Below are positions 1 through 5,742 of a DNA stretch of 10,438 nt, piece after piece (position 1 is the first letter of the stretch; each line of letters starts with the position of its first letter). A program made the translations under genes and the position numbers. This DNA is from an uncultured Sphingomonas sp. (lineage in GTDB: Bacteria > Pseudomonadota > Alphaproteobacteria > Sphingomonadales > Sphingomonadaceae): assembly GCA_934555855.1 (NCBI GenBank), contig CAKTFL010000037.1:1-10438 (forward strand). The letters are read 5' to 3'. Under the pieces are notes generated by a model that saw only the letters and a program-made list of their open reading frames with translations, did no database searches and was not told where the DNA came from.

Positions 1-47
1 GCGCCGATCGCACAAGGCGTCCTGCTCGCCATTAAACCCCCCGACAT
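1..47 (-). CDS. Possible start of a leftward gene, cut by window edge
   Basis: On the minus strand an ATG at 47 opens a frame that stays open to the window edge (15 full codons, beginning M-S-G-G-L-M-A-S-R-T). It is preceded by a good ribosome binding site, GGGGAG, ending about 5 bases before the ATG, and a candidate promoter lies 67-95 bases upstream. Too little protein is visible to assign a family. It is reported because the site-plus-start arrangement is better than chance would usually give, but it could still be spurious. Confidence 0.3.
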   Translation of the reverse strand, partial: MSGGLMASRTPCAIG

Positions 48-113
48 GAAGCTCCCCTGCCGGCCTGGAAGACCGGGTCGTCCGTTACTGCCCCATGCGA
101 CCCTTATACTTCT

Positions 114-142
114 TTTATGTTCCTATCCGCGGATCGAGGCAA
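114..142 (-). promoter_or_regulatory. Candidate leftward sigma70-type promoter with palindrome in spacer
   Basis: Read on the minus strand: TTGCCT (137-142) as -35, a 17-base spacer, and CATAAA (114-119) as -10. The spacer contains the perfect 10-base palindrome ATCCGCGGAT (125-134), and the 9-mer CCGCGGATC occurs twice, at 127-135 and 145-153, exactly 18 bases apart, so it brackets the -35 box. This could be an operator for the leftward gene. Seen by eye only; both hexamers are imperfect (4 of 6 matches each). Confidence 0.3.
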
Positions 143-169
143 CGCCGCGGATCTATCTTCGCCAAGAAA

Positions 170-472
170 TTACTCGGGGCGCGGCGCAGGCGTCACGCCA
201 GGTCGGCGGCGAATGACGAGATTGCGGATCTCCGTCATGTCCTCCATCGCGAAACGCACCCCTTCGCGCCCCAGCCCGCTGTCCTTGACGCCGCCATAAG
301 GCATGTTGTCGACGCGGTAGCTCGGCACGTCGTTGACCACGACGCCGCCGACCTCGAGCCCGTCCCAGGCATCCAGCACCTTGAAGATGTCGCGGGTGAA
401 GATGCCCGCCTGCAGCCCGAACTTGCTGTCGTTGACGATGTCCAGCGCGGCATCGAAATCGTCGAATCGGTG
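170..472 (-). pseudogene. Aldehyde dehydrogenase, C-terminal fragment (5' truncated)
   Basis: About 100 codons ending in TAA at 170 read as the C-terminal part of an NAD(P)+-dependent aldehyde dehydrogenase (aldehyde to carboxylic acid). Visible family landmarks, in order, are the FDDFDAALDIVNDS stretch, the GLQAGIFT segment, GGVVVNDVPSYRVDNMPYGG and the terminal K-x-SGLGREGVRFAMEDMTE signature. The whole family is about 475-500 residues, so roughly the first 80%, with the NAD-binding fold, the catalytic Cys and the general-base Glu, is missing. The frame itself stays open upstream to 1063, but beyond about 472 its residues are the antisense of the neighbouring barrel gene and show no dehydrogenase features. 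The closest subgroup by motif looks like lactaldehyde/glyceraldehyde-type dehydrogenases, but the substrate cannot be told. Almost certainly non-functional, unless the junction is an assembly error. Confidence 0.8.
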
Positions 473-1297
473 CTGGTCGGCGAGTTCAACATTAACGAAA
501 GCCGGCAGGACATACTGACCAGCTCCTTCGCCCTGCGCTACGGCCTCACCGACCGGCTGGAACTGGGCGTGCGCGTCCCCTTCGTCCACCGTGCCGACAC
601 GTCGGTTCTGGTGCCGGTGCAGGGCAGCACGAACAACGATGCCGCGCGTGAGATCAACAGCTCGGCCCAGGGCAGCGGCATCGGCGATCTGGAACTGTCC
701 GCCCGTTACCAGCTTCTCACCGGCCGCGCCGGCGTCCCGTTCGTGGTCGGCAACCTGCAGGTGGTGGCTCCCGTCGGATCGAACCCCTTTTCCGTGCCGC
801 GCCGATCGACCGGGGAGGCGACGCGGGCGGCGACCGGCGCCGGGTTCTGGGGCGTGTCGCCGAGCGTCACGGCGATCCTGCCGACCGACCCGGCCGTGCT
901 GTTCGGCACGGTCGGCTATACCCGCAATTTCGGCAGGGACGTCGATTCGGTGATCATGCCGGTGCAGCTGACCTATGTGAAGCCGGGCGACGCCCTGTCG
1001 TTCAGCGCGGGCATCGGCCTGTCGGTCAACGAGCGGACGTCGATGAACTTCGGCTACGCGCACAGCTGGGCGTTCGGCACGCTGACGCGGTCGAGGCTGC
1101 TCGACCCGCGCCCGAACGATCCGGGCGTCACGGAGCAGACCGCTCGCGATCTCCAGCTCGGCCGGCTGCTGTTCGGCGTGACCTATCGCGTCAACGATCG
1201 CGCCAGCGTCAACTGGTCGGTGGAGGTGGGGGCGACCGACGACGCGCCGGACGTCAGGACGGTGCTGCGAATGCCGGTGGTGCTGCTGTTCCGTTAG
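446..1297 (+). pseudogene. Outer-membrane beta-barrel ('transporter' type), 5'-truncated
   Basis: From about 446 the plus strand encodes ~283 residues of an outer-membrane barrel, with alternating hydrophobic/polar strands, frequent Gly/Asn turns and paired motifs such as FALRYGLTDRLELGVRVPF, followed by similar strand-turn-strand blocks. It resembles the sphingomonad 'transporter' proteins related to the MetA-pathway phenol-degradation family (PF13557-like); this is from memory. The frame remains open back to 95, but that N-terminal part is merely the antisense of the aldehyde dehydrogenase fragment and has no signal peptide. The normal export signal and first strands (perhaps 40-60 residues) are therefore missing. 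The nearest in-frame start codon is a GTG at 470 with no evident ribosome site. It ends at TAG 1295-1297, converging on the small minus-strand gene. A signal-less barrel should not reach the outer membrane, so it is probably dead. Confidence 0.65.
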
Positions 1298-1307
1298 GGA
1301 GAAGGCG

Positions 1308-1568
1308 TCAGATACTGAACGGAAAATCCTGTCGGCATTCCAGTTCCAGGATCTGACGCCAGTCCAGGACGACGCTGCCGGCGTCGTCGATGATCACCAG
1401 ATCGTTGCGCTCGATCGGATTGAGCGCCACCGCCCGGCTGACCACGGCGCCGAGCGGCCCCTCCGCAACCCAGGTGCCCGGGCGAGCGGCTGAGGCGCTC
1501 AAGCCCTTGTGCCAAAGGCTGACCGGCTGGGACCAGTCGACCGCTGCGATACATCCGGTATTCTTCAC
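1308..1568 (-). CDS. Small protein of unknown function (86 aa)
   Basis: No family recognised. From about codon 9 onward the frame has strong G/C bias at third positions and sensible composition, with a C-terminal segment NDLVIIDDAGSVVLDW rich in beta-prone and acidic residues, so it looks genuinely coded. The only start in frame is GTG at 1568, with an in-frame stop about 20 bases upstream and no convincing ribosome site. A better-looking start (ATG at 1584 with AGGA upstream) lies in another frame whose product becomes arginine-rich shadow sequence after ~28 codons. Two readings are possible: an intact GTG-started protein, or a remnant whose real N-terminus was lost by frameshift. It lies 117 bases downstream of the export gene on the same strand, so it may be its third cistron. 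No signal peptide or membrane segment is visible. Confidence 0.5.
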   Translation of the reverse strand: MKNTGCIAAVDWSQPVSLWHKGLSASAARPGTWVAEGPLGAVVSRAVALNPIERNDLVIIDDAGSVVLDWRQILELECRQDFPFSI

Positions 1569-1685
1569 AGGTTGCGACCGCCATCAACGCTGTTGTTCCT
1601 ACGCCATTACATCAGCCACCCGGAGCATCGATCCGCAACAACATGGATTTCCCGTACTATTACGAACGGTATCGTGTGGCTTCGT

Positions 1686-2465
1686 TCAGAACGTCCGCTC
1701 GCGAACGAACAGCACGTCGCCCTTTGCGACAGGCGCGGCGAGGTCCGCCTGGCTCGTCTCGTGCCCCTGGCGGTACAGGATGATACGCTTTTCGGTGCCG
1801 GCCAGGGTCGGGCCGCCGCCGCGCGCGAGCGCCTGGCGCAGGGTCATGCCGCTCGTCAGCTGATACGCTCCGGGCGCCGACACCTGACCATAGACGAAGA
1901 ACAGCTCCGCCGGCGGGACGTAGATCAGGTCGTCCGGCTCCAGCAGCACATCCGCCTTAGCGTCGGTGGCGAGCGAGGCGATCTCGATCGAGCGTACCGG
2001 GCCGTTCCCGGCGCGGCGCAGGGTCAGGTGATCGCTGCCATCGGCCCGGACCCCGCCAGCCCGGGCGATCAGGGAGCTGAGGCGATAGGGCTTGTCCAGC
2101 CCGTATACGCCCGGCGTACCCAGCGCGCCCAGTACGGTGACGGTGCGGCTGAGGAATGCCGCGACCTCCACGTTCACGACCGGCTTCTGAAGCACCCCCT
2201 CGCTGCGGAGCTGGCCGGCGATCGCGTCCGACAGCTCGCCGGCGCTTCGCCCGGCGGCCTTGACCGGGCCGATGACTGGCAAGGTTATTGATCCGTCCGC
2301 CCTGATCCGGGTCTTCACCGACATTTCCGGCCGGCCAAAGACGACGATCTCGATCTGATCGTCCGGCCCCAGTACATAGGCCGGCGCGGGTTGCGCCGTG
2401 ACCGGCGTCGCAGCCAGGAGCAGCCCTGCCGCGATCGTCGCGCGCCATGATGATGCCATCGCCAT
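1686..2465 (-). CDS. Outer-membrane polysaccharide export protein (short Wza/GumB type)
   Basis: A 259-residue secreted protein of the polysaccharide export (OPX) family, which forms the periplasmic/outer-membrane ring that conducts EPS out of the cell. The start chosen is ATG 2465: AAGGAG sits 8 bases upstream, and the protein then begins directly with a signal peptide (residues 1-24, cleavage expected in VTA-Q). The longer frame to 2522 would bury that signal. A PES domain covers about 28-104 (YVLGPDDQIEIVVFGRPE, then RIRADGSITLPVIG), with SLBB domains at about 107-182 (VLGALGTPGVYGL) and 189-256 (VYGQVSAPGAYQL). It differs from E. coli Wza (about 380 residues) in having no lipobox cysteine (no Cys at all) and ending right after the second SLBB, without the C-terminal amphipathic helix that forms Wza's outer-membrane pore. 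It probably needs the co-transcribed barrel as pore. Confidence 0.9.
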   Translation of the reverse strand: MAMASSWRATIAAGLLLAATPVTAQPAPAYVLGPDDQIEIVVFGRPEMSVKTRIRADGSITLPVIGPVKAAGRSAGELSDAIAGQLRSEGVLQKPVVNVEVAAFLSRTVTVLGALGTPGVYGLDKPYRLSSLIARAGGVRADGSDHLTLRRAGNGPVRSIEIASLATDAKADVLLEPDDLIYVPPAELFFVYGQVSAPGAYQLTSGMTLRQALARGGGPTLAGTEKRIILYRQGHETSQADLAAPVAKGDVLFVRERTF

Positions 2466-2478
2466 CGGAACATCTCCT

Positions 2479-3693
2479 TCAGAAGCGGTATCCGGCGCGA
2501 AGGCCGATCCGCGTGCTGCCAAAGTCGTAAAGCGGATTGGCGGCGTCGCGGTCTGAATGCGCGATTTCGGTACTCAGCCGCGTTCGCCTGCCAAGGTCGT
2601 AGCTGAGCCCCAGCGAAAGATTGGTGGTGCGATCGGACCCGCGCAACGGCAGCCCCAGCACATCGGTTTCGCCGCGCAGGTCACGCTTCACCAGCGCTGC
2701 CTGCCCCTCCAGCGTGGTCCGATGGCCGATCCGCCGCGTGGCGGTGATGCTGGCTGCGTCAAACACCAGATAGGCCGCGCCAAAGCTGCTGTCCGCCCGC
2801 ACTTCCCGGTTCGTTTCCGCTGTCAGCGTCGTCGCCGGGGAGGGCAGCCAGCTGAGCGTCGCCCGCCAGCCGACACCCCGGAAATCGCGAACGCCTGGTG
2901 TAGGCGGGTTGGTCGCGACCGCCGATACGCTCAGCGAGCCATGCAGGCGAGCGGCCACCGCCCGCTCCCAGCGCAAGCCCGCCTCCTGAACCCGCGTCCG
3001 GTTGTCGTTCGTGAGTCCGAACATCGACCATTGCGGCCGGTCGAACAGCGCGTGGCTGTAGAAGAGGCTGATCGTGCCGATGCTTGGCCGCCGATAGGCC
3101 AACGCGGCGGTCACGCTATAGGCTTGCAGGTCGAAGGCCTGCCGGCGCAGGCTGGAATTGTCGAGCTTGCGGTAGCTCGCCGACACGACGGGATACAGGC
3201 CGGCCGTGCGCGGGCAGCTCCCTTCGACTTCCAGCGTTTCACCCTTCAGCCGGTTGCGCTCCGCCGTGCCGAGGTCGCCGACATCGACCTGGCGGCGATC
3301 GATCCTGGTCGTCACCCCGATGCCGCAGAACCCTCCCACCGCCAGGCGGGCGCCCGCACTCAGGCCGATCCGCTCGGCGTTCAGCTGCGTGTTCGTCCGG
3401 TGGAAATCATAGCCCGCATCGCCGCGCAGGAACACGCGATAGCGGCCGCGGGCGCGGCTGACATTGATGTCCAGCGTCGGGGTGGTCCGCACGTCCGACT
3501 TGCCGGCGATCCTTCGAAGGTCGTTTCCGCGCAGCAGATTGTCGTCGAACAGCGTGCTCACGGCCGCCCGTACACCGGTATCCACCTCCTGCGCGCCTGC
3601 CAGCCCTGCTCCCATCATCGTGCCGACGGGAAGGAGGAGAGTGTATCGAAGTCGGCTCCACGTGCGTCGACCTGTCCCCCGATCCGGCCGCAC
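2479..3693 (-). CDS. BBP2-type outer-membrane beta-barrel of EPS locus
   Basis: A 404-residue predicted outer-membrane barrel. The start is GTG 3693, preceded by GGGGGAAA; the N-terminus is Arg-rich, then a hydrophobic core (YTLLLPVGTMMGAGLAGA) with likely cleavage before Q35. The mature start has STLFDDNLLRGND, typical of the putative beta-barrel porin 2 family (PF10082-like) common in alphaproteobacterial EPS clusters. The rest is a long series of alternating amphipathic strands ending in GLRAGYRF, the terminal Phe being the classic C-terminal barrel signal. Two cysteines (C123, C160) could form a disulfide. Its TGA (2479-2481) sits inside the ribosome-site region of the export gene, 13 bases before that gene's ATG, so the two are surely one operon and probably translationally coupled. 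Likely job (inference): the outer-membrane channel through which the short export protein delivers polysaccharide, as described for Wzp barrels in Myxococcus. Confidence 0.85.
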   Translation of the reverse strand: MRPDRGTGRRTWSRLRYTLLLPVGTMMGAGLAGAQEVDTGVRAAVSTLFDDNLLRGNDLRRIAGKSDVRTTPTLDINVSRARGRYRVFLRGDAGYDFHRTNTQLNAERIGLSAGARLAVGGFCGIGVTTRIDRRQVDVGDLGTAERNRLKGETLEVEGSCPRTAGLYPVVSASYRKLDNSSLRRQAFDLQAYSVTAALAYRRPSIGTISLFYSHALFDRPQWSMFGLTNDNRTRVQEAGLRWERAVAARLHGSLSVSAVATNPPTPGVRDFRGVGWRATLSWLPSPATTLTAETNREVRADSSFGAAYLVFDAASITATRRIGHRTTLEGQAALVKRDLRGETDVLGLPLRGSDRTTNLSLGLSYDLGRRTRLSTEIAHSDRDAANPLYDFGSTRIGLRAGYRF

Positions 3694-3857
3694 GTCTTTC
3701 CCCCGCCTCGCGGCCCGTATTGCCGCTCCCCGGGGCCATTATGCTCGGTCGGACCGGCAAATGCCCGTGGGGGTGTTACCTACGCAGTTTCAACAGGGGG
3801 AGAGATCACCCACCCCAGCCTAACGTCCCGGCCGGACAGCCAGGACAGCATCATCGC
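3694..3857. promoter_or_regulatory. Divergent promoter region between export operon and polymerase
   Basis: These 164 bases separate the leftward export operon (GTG 3693) from the rightward polymerase (ATG 3858) and must hold both promoters. Features seen: a CATAAT-like -10 for the leftward unit (minus strand, 3738-3743) without a well-spaced -35; a CCCCGGGG palindrome just beside it (about 3729-3736); and, on the minus strand around 3790-3800, a TTGAAA element. None forms a convincing pair with 16-18 base spacing, so the actual start sites cannot be placed. Shared control of transport and polymerisation from here is the natural inference. Confidence 0.5.
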
Positions 3858-5180
3858 ATGAACGATCATCCAGCCGTGCCCGAGCCCGCCCGCCTGCCAT
3901 CGATCCTGGCGGCGGCCGTCGTGGCCGGTACGGTGCTGTTCAACGCCGTGCTGGCGCTGGTGAACGCGCATGTGGCGGCAATGAGCTATTCGCAGGTCGC
4001 AATGGGCCAGGCGATGCTGACCAGCGCGGGTCTGTTGATCGTTCTGGTCACGCGCCCGACCGGCATCGGCCTGTGGTTCGGGTTCCTGTGGGCGGCCGTG
4101 TGCGGGTTCATCTTTCTTGCCCTGATCCGGGGCAGGGTCGACCCCCGCTACCTGGCCGACCTCCTGACCATCATCGTCTTCATCATGGCGGGGATGGCCA
4201 TCCGCGGCGGGCACCTGACCAGGACGGTCGTGATCCTGCAGGCGCTGATCGCGCTGGTCGCCATCTGGGAACTGGCCGACCCCACGAACTTCGCCGCGCT
4301 GTTCAAGGTCAGGGAATACTACATCGCCTCGCGCGGGTTCCGGGACGACATGGTCTGGTCCGGCCCAGAGGACCTATACCTGGCCGCGGAGCGCCCCACC
4401 GGCCGGCTGCTGGGCGCGGGGCTGGAAATCCATCGCGGATCGTCCCTGTTCCTCGAGCCGGTGTCGCTCGGCAACTGGACAGTGGTGATCACGCTGGCGA
4501 TCGCCGCGCTGCGGCCGGCCCGATGGGCGACGATATTCCTGGTCGCGACGAACCTGTTGCTGCTGTTCGCGTGCGACGGCCGCCTGTCCCTGGCGATCAA
4601 CATCGGGCTGCTGTTGTTGTGGCCCGTGCTGCCCCGCCTGCCCAACTGGGCGCCGCCCCTGTTCCTGCCGGTGATGCTCGTGGGCCTGCTGGTCGCATCG
4701 GCCTTTCACCTGCTCGGGCCGGCGGGCGACACCCTGGGCGGCCGGTTCGAATATAGCGTACAGTATCTCTATCGCCTCACTGCCCGGGACTTGCTGGGCT
4801 TCTACGACAAGGGCGGCGTGGTCGCGGCCGATAGCGGCTGGGCCTATTTCGTGCTGACGCAATCGTTGTTCGGCCTGGCCGGCATGTGGCTGATGCTCAC
4901 GGTGCGCCCCGCCCGTGCCGACCGGGACCAGCGTCGCTTTGTCGGCGGCATGGCGTTGTTCGTGGCCGCGTCGCTGCCGGTCAGTTATTCAATATTCTCT
5001 ATCAAGACCGCCGCACTTCTCTGGGCAACGTACGGTTGTCTGATCGGCATGGCGGCAAGAGAAAAAGCTCGGCACGGAATTGCTGGCGGAACGGGGCCGG
5101 AAGGATCTGTTGTCGCTCGAGAAGGGGTATTCACATCCCAAATGGCTGAAACAAAGGTTGAAATACTTCGTATTCTCTGA
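3858..5180 (+). CDS. Wzy/O-antigen-ligase-like polysaccharide polymerase
   Basis: A 440-residue integral inner-membrane protein with about 12 predicted helices: residues 16-37, 45-65, 71-91, 100-117, 121-138, 205-218, 222-238, 244-259, 266-284, 325-349, 361-381 and 383-400. Two larger loops (about 139-204 and 285-325) are expected in the periplasm. The first ends in HRGSSLFLEPVSLGNW, a pattern I associate with EPS polymerases; GRLSLAINIG and DSGWAY...SLFGL are further Wzy-like landmarks. The expected role is joining undecaprenyl-linked repeat units into polymer at the periplasmic face. The start ATG 3858 is chosen because the upstream 46 codons of the open frame are non-hydrophobic and Pro/Gly-rich; its ribosome site is weak (AGGA, 12 bases upstream). 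It could instead be an O-antigen ligase, but divergence from an EPS export operon favours polymerase. The last ~40 residues are soluble, and GC falls there. Confidence 0.8.
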   Translation: MNDHPAVPEPARLPSILAAAVVAGTVLFNAVLALVNAHVAAMSYSQVAMGQAMLTSAGLLIVLVTRPTGIGLWFGFLWAAVCGFIFLALIRGRVDPRYLADLLTIIVFIMAGMAIRGGHLTRTVVILQALIALVAIWELADPTNFAALFKVREYYIASRGFRDDMVWSGPEDLYLAAERPTGRLLGAGLEIHRGSSLFLEPVSLGNWTVVITLAIAALRPARWATIFLVATNLLLLFACDGRLSLAINIGLLLLWPVLPRLPNWAPPLFLPVMLVGLLVASAFHLLGPAGDTLGGRFEYSVQYLYRLTARDLLGFYDKGGVVAADSGWAYFVLTQSLFGLAGMWLMLTVRPARADRDQRRFVGGMALFVAASLPVSYSIFSIKTAALLWATYGCLIGMAAREKARHGIAGGTGPEGSVVAREGVFTSQMAETKVEILRIL

Positions 5181-5188
5181 AACATATA
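5158..5188 (+). promoter_or_regulatory. Candidate promoter for the LuxR-type HTH gene
   Basis: TTGAAA (5158-5163) as -35 and CATATA (5183-5188) as -10, spaced 19 bases, overlap the last codons of the polymerase gene in a locally AT-rich stretch. The spacing is longer than ideal (AACATA at 17 bases is the alternative). If used, the regulator would have its own transcript with a leader of roughly 90 bases rather than depend only on read-through from the polymerase. Confidence 0.3.
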
Positions 5189-5219
5189 TCAATTCAGCAG
5201 ATAGTCTGTCGTGATAGCC

Positions 5220-5282
5220 ATGGTAAAAATGAGGATGGGAGGGGCGGGGGCATTCGCTCTGATCTCCTCTAAGGGAGGGTGA
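5220..5282 (+). CDS. Possible 20-codon leader peptide upstream of HTH gene
   Basis: ATG 5220 opens a 20-codon frame (begins M-V-K-M-R-M-G-G, hydrophobic centre G-A-F-A-L-I, ends S-S-K-G-G) whose TGA at 5280-5282 lies just two bases before the HTH gene's ATG (5285). This junction could couple translation of the two. Against it, there is no clear ribosome site before 5220 and so short a frame can arise by chance. Additional in-frame ATGs at 5229 and 5235 could equally serve. Confidence 0.2.
   Translation: MVKMRMGGAGAFALISSKGG
5264..5277 (+). promoter_or_regulatory. Small hairpin covering ribosome binding site of HTH gene
   Basis: CTCCT (5264-5268) can pair with GGGAG (5273-5277) across a CTAA loop (five pairs, one a G-U), which would mask part of the AGGGAGGG ribosome site (5272-5279). 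Ribosomes translating the upstream 20-codon frame would open it. The stem is short, so the effect may be small. Confidence 0.25.
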
Positions 5283-5284
5283 AA

Positions 5285-5500
5285 ATGGACTCGACAGAGG
5301 ATCTCGTTCCTCAGCTCACGGATCGTGAGCTTTGCATTCTGGGGCTGATTGCCAAGGGCTATTCCGCCAAGCAGGCAGCGCTGGAATTGGGCATTGCGCC
5401 GCGCACGGTCGAAAAGCACATCGACCATGTCCGGTTGAAGATTCGCGCAAAAAACCGGACCCATATGGTCGCGCAGGCTATTGCACGTCAGATCATCTGA
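5285..5500 (+). CDS. Stand-alone LuxR-type helix-turn-helix regulator (71 aa)
   Basis: A 71-residue protein consisting almost solely of a LuxR/GerE-type DNA-binding domain (PF00196-like): LTDRELCILGLIAKGYSAKQ (11-30), then the recognition-helix region LGIAPRTVEKHIDHVRLKI (35-53) and a final helix 57-71. ATG 5285 is chosen because AGGGAGGG (5272-5279) ends 5 bases before it; GTG 5279 in the same frame is too close to that site. There is no receiver or autoinducer domain and too little upstream space to have lost one recently, so it resembles the single-domain LuxR proteins (GerE-like). It lies 104 bases after the polymerase gene on the same strand and before a second regulator, so control of the EPS genes is likely but unproven. 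Activity may depend on its level or on dimerisation with another HTH protein. Confidence 0.85.
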   Translation: MDSTEDLVPQLTDRELCILGLIAKGYSAKQAALELGIAPRTVEKHIDHVRLKIRAKNRTHMVAQAIARQII

Positions 5501-5543
5501 GGTGCGAAAGGTGCCGTCGGGCGAGTGGCGCGTCGAGCCAAGG

Positions 5544-5559
5544 GGCGCCGAGATGCGCC
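5544..5559. other. Short GC hairpin after the HTH gene
   Basis: GGCGC (5544-5548) and GCGCC (5555-5559) form a 5-pair stem with a 6-base loop, 44 bases after the HTH stop codon. No T-run follows, so it is at best a weak or factor-dependent terminator. Confidence 0.25.
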
Positions 5560-5612
5560 GCATTGCTACGCGTCAAGGTGCGGGGTGCCGCGGTGCACTG
5601 CCGAACCCTTTC

Positions 5613-5626
5613 GACGATCGGTCGTC
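5613..5626. promoter_or_regulatory. Inverted repeat GACGA-N4-TCGTC, possible operator
   Basis: Perfect 5-base arms around TCGG in the 242-base gap before the Crp/Fnr gene, about 50 bases upstream of its candidate -35. It has no T-run and so is not terminator-like. It could bind one of the two neighbouring regulators, but no consensus is known for either. The rest of this gap also shows repeated GGTGCG/GGTGCCG words (5502-5516 and 5575-5588). Confidence 0.25.
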
Positions 5627-5673
5627 CTTGCAATCGTCAATTGCCGTCCTTGACGAAAATCGTGATCCGAAAT

Positions 5674-5702
5674 TTTACGGCATAGAATAACCTGTATATA
5701 GT
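5674..5702 (+). promoter_or_regulatory. Candidate sigma70-type promoter for Crp/Fnr gene
   Basis: TTTACG (5674-5679) as -35, a 17-base spacer, and TATAGT (5697-5702, 5 of 6 to consensus) as -10, in a markedly AT-rich stretch 40-70 bases upstream of ATG 5743. The expected transcript start is near 5709. An alternative, TTGACG (5650-5655) with TTTTAC 17 bases on, is weaker at the -10. Confidence 0.45.
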
Positions 5703-5715
5703 TATCTAAGAACAC

Positions 5716-5733
5716 CCTGATGCTGCAGTCAGG
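5716..5733. promoter_or_regulatory. Inverted repeat CCTGA-N8-TCAGG over start region of Crp/Fnr gene
   Basis: Perfect 5-base arms (5716-5720 and 5729-5733) separated by 8 bases, just downstream of the predicted transcript start and overlapping the AGG of the ribosome site (5731-5733). This position fits a repressor site, most simply for autoregulation by the gene's own dimeric product. The sequence is not the E. coli CRP or FNR consensus. Confidence 0.3.
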
Positions 5734-5742
5734 TAACGACAA

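Noticed and set aside
473..1063. Upstream continuation of the minus-strand dehydrogenase frame (to 1063)
   Set aside because: It is Arg/His/Ala-rich antisense of the barrel gene with no dehydrogenase motifs; only 170-472 is supported.
2466..2522. Extended start of the export protein at 2522
   Set aside because: It would put 19 residues before the signal peptide and overlap the barrel gene; ATG 2465 has a proper ribosome site.
3720..3857. Longer N-terminus for the polymerase from ATG 3720
   Set aside because: The extra 46 residues are Pro/Gly/Arg-rich with no membrane character, would cross the whole divergent promoter region, and no ribosome site supports them.
2557..3861. Long plus-strand open frame opposite the BBP2 barrel gene
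   Set aside because: It is antisense to a well-supported gene, Arg/Pro/His-rich, and has no domain or signal; long antisense frames are usual at this GC content.
5189..5563. Minus-strand 124-codon frame over the HTH gene
   Set aside because: It is antisense to the LuxR-type gene, with no ribosome site or recognisable family.
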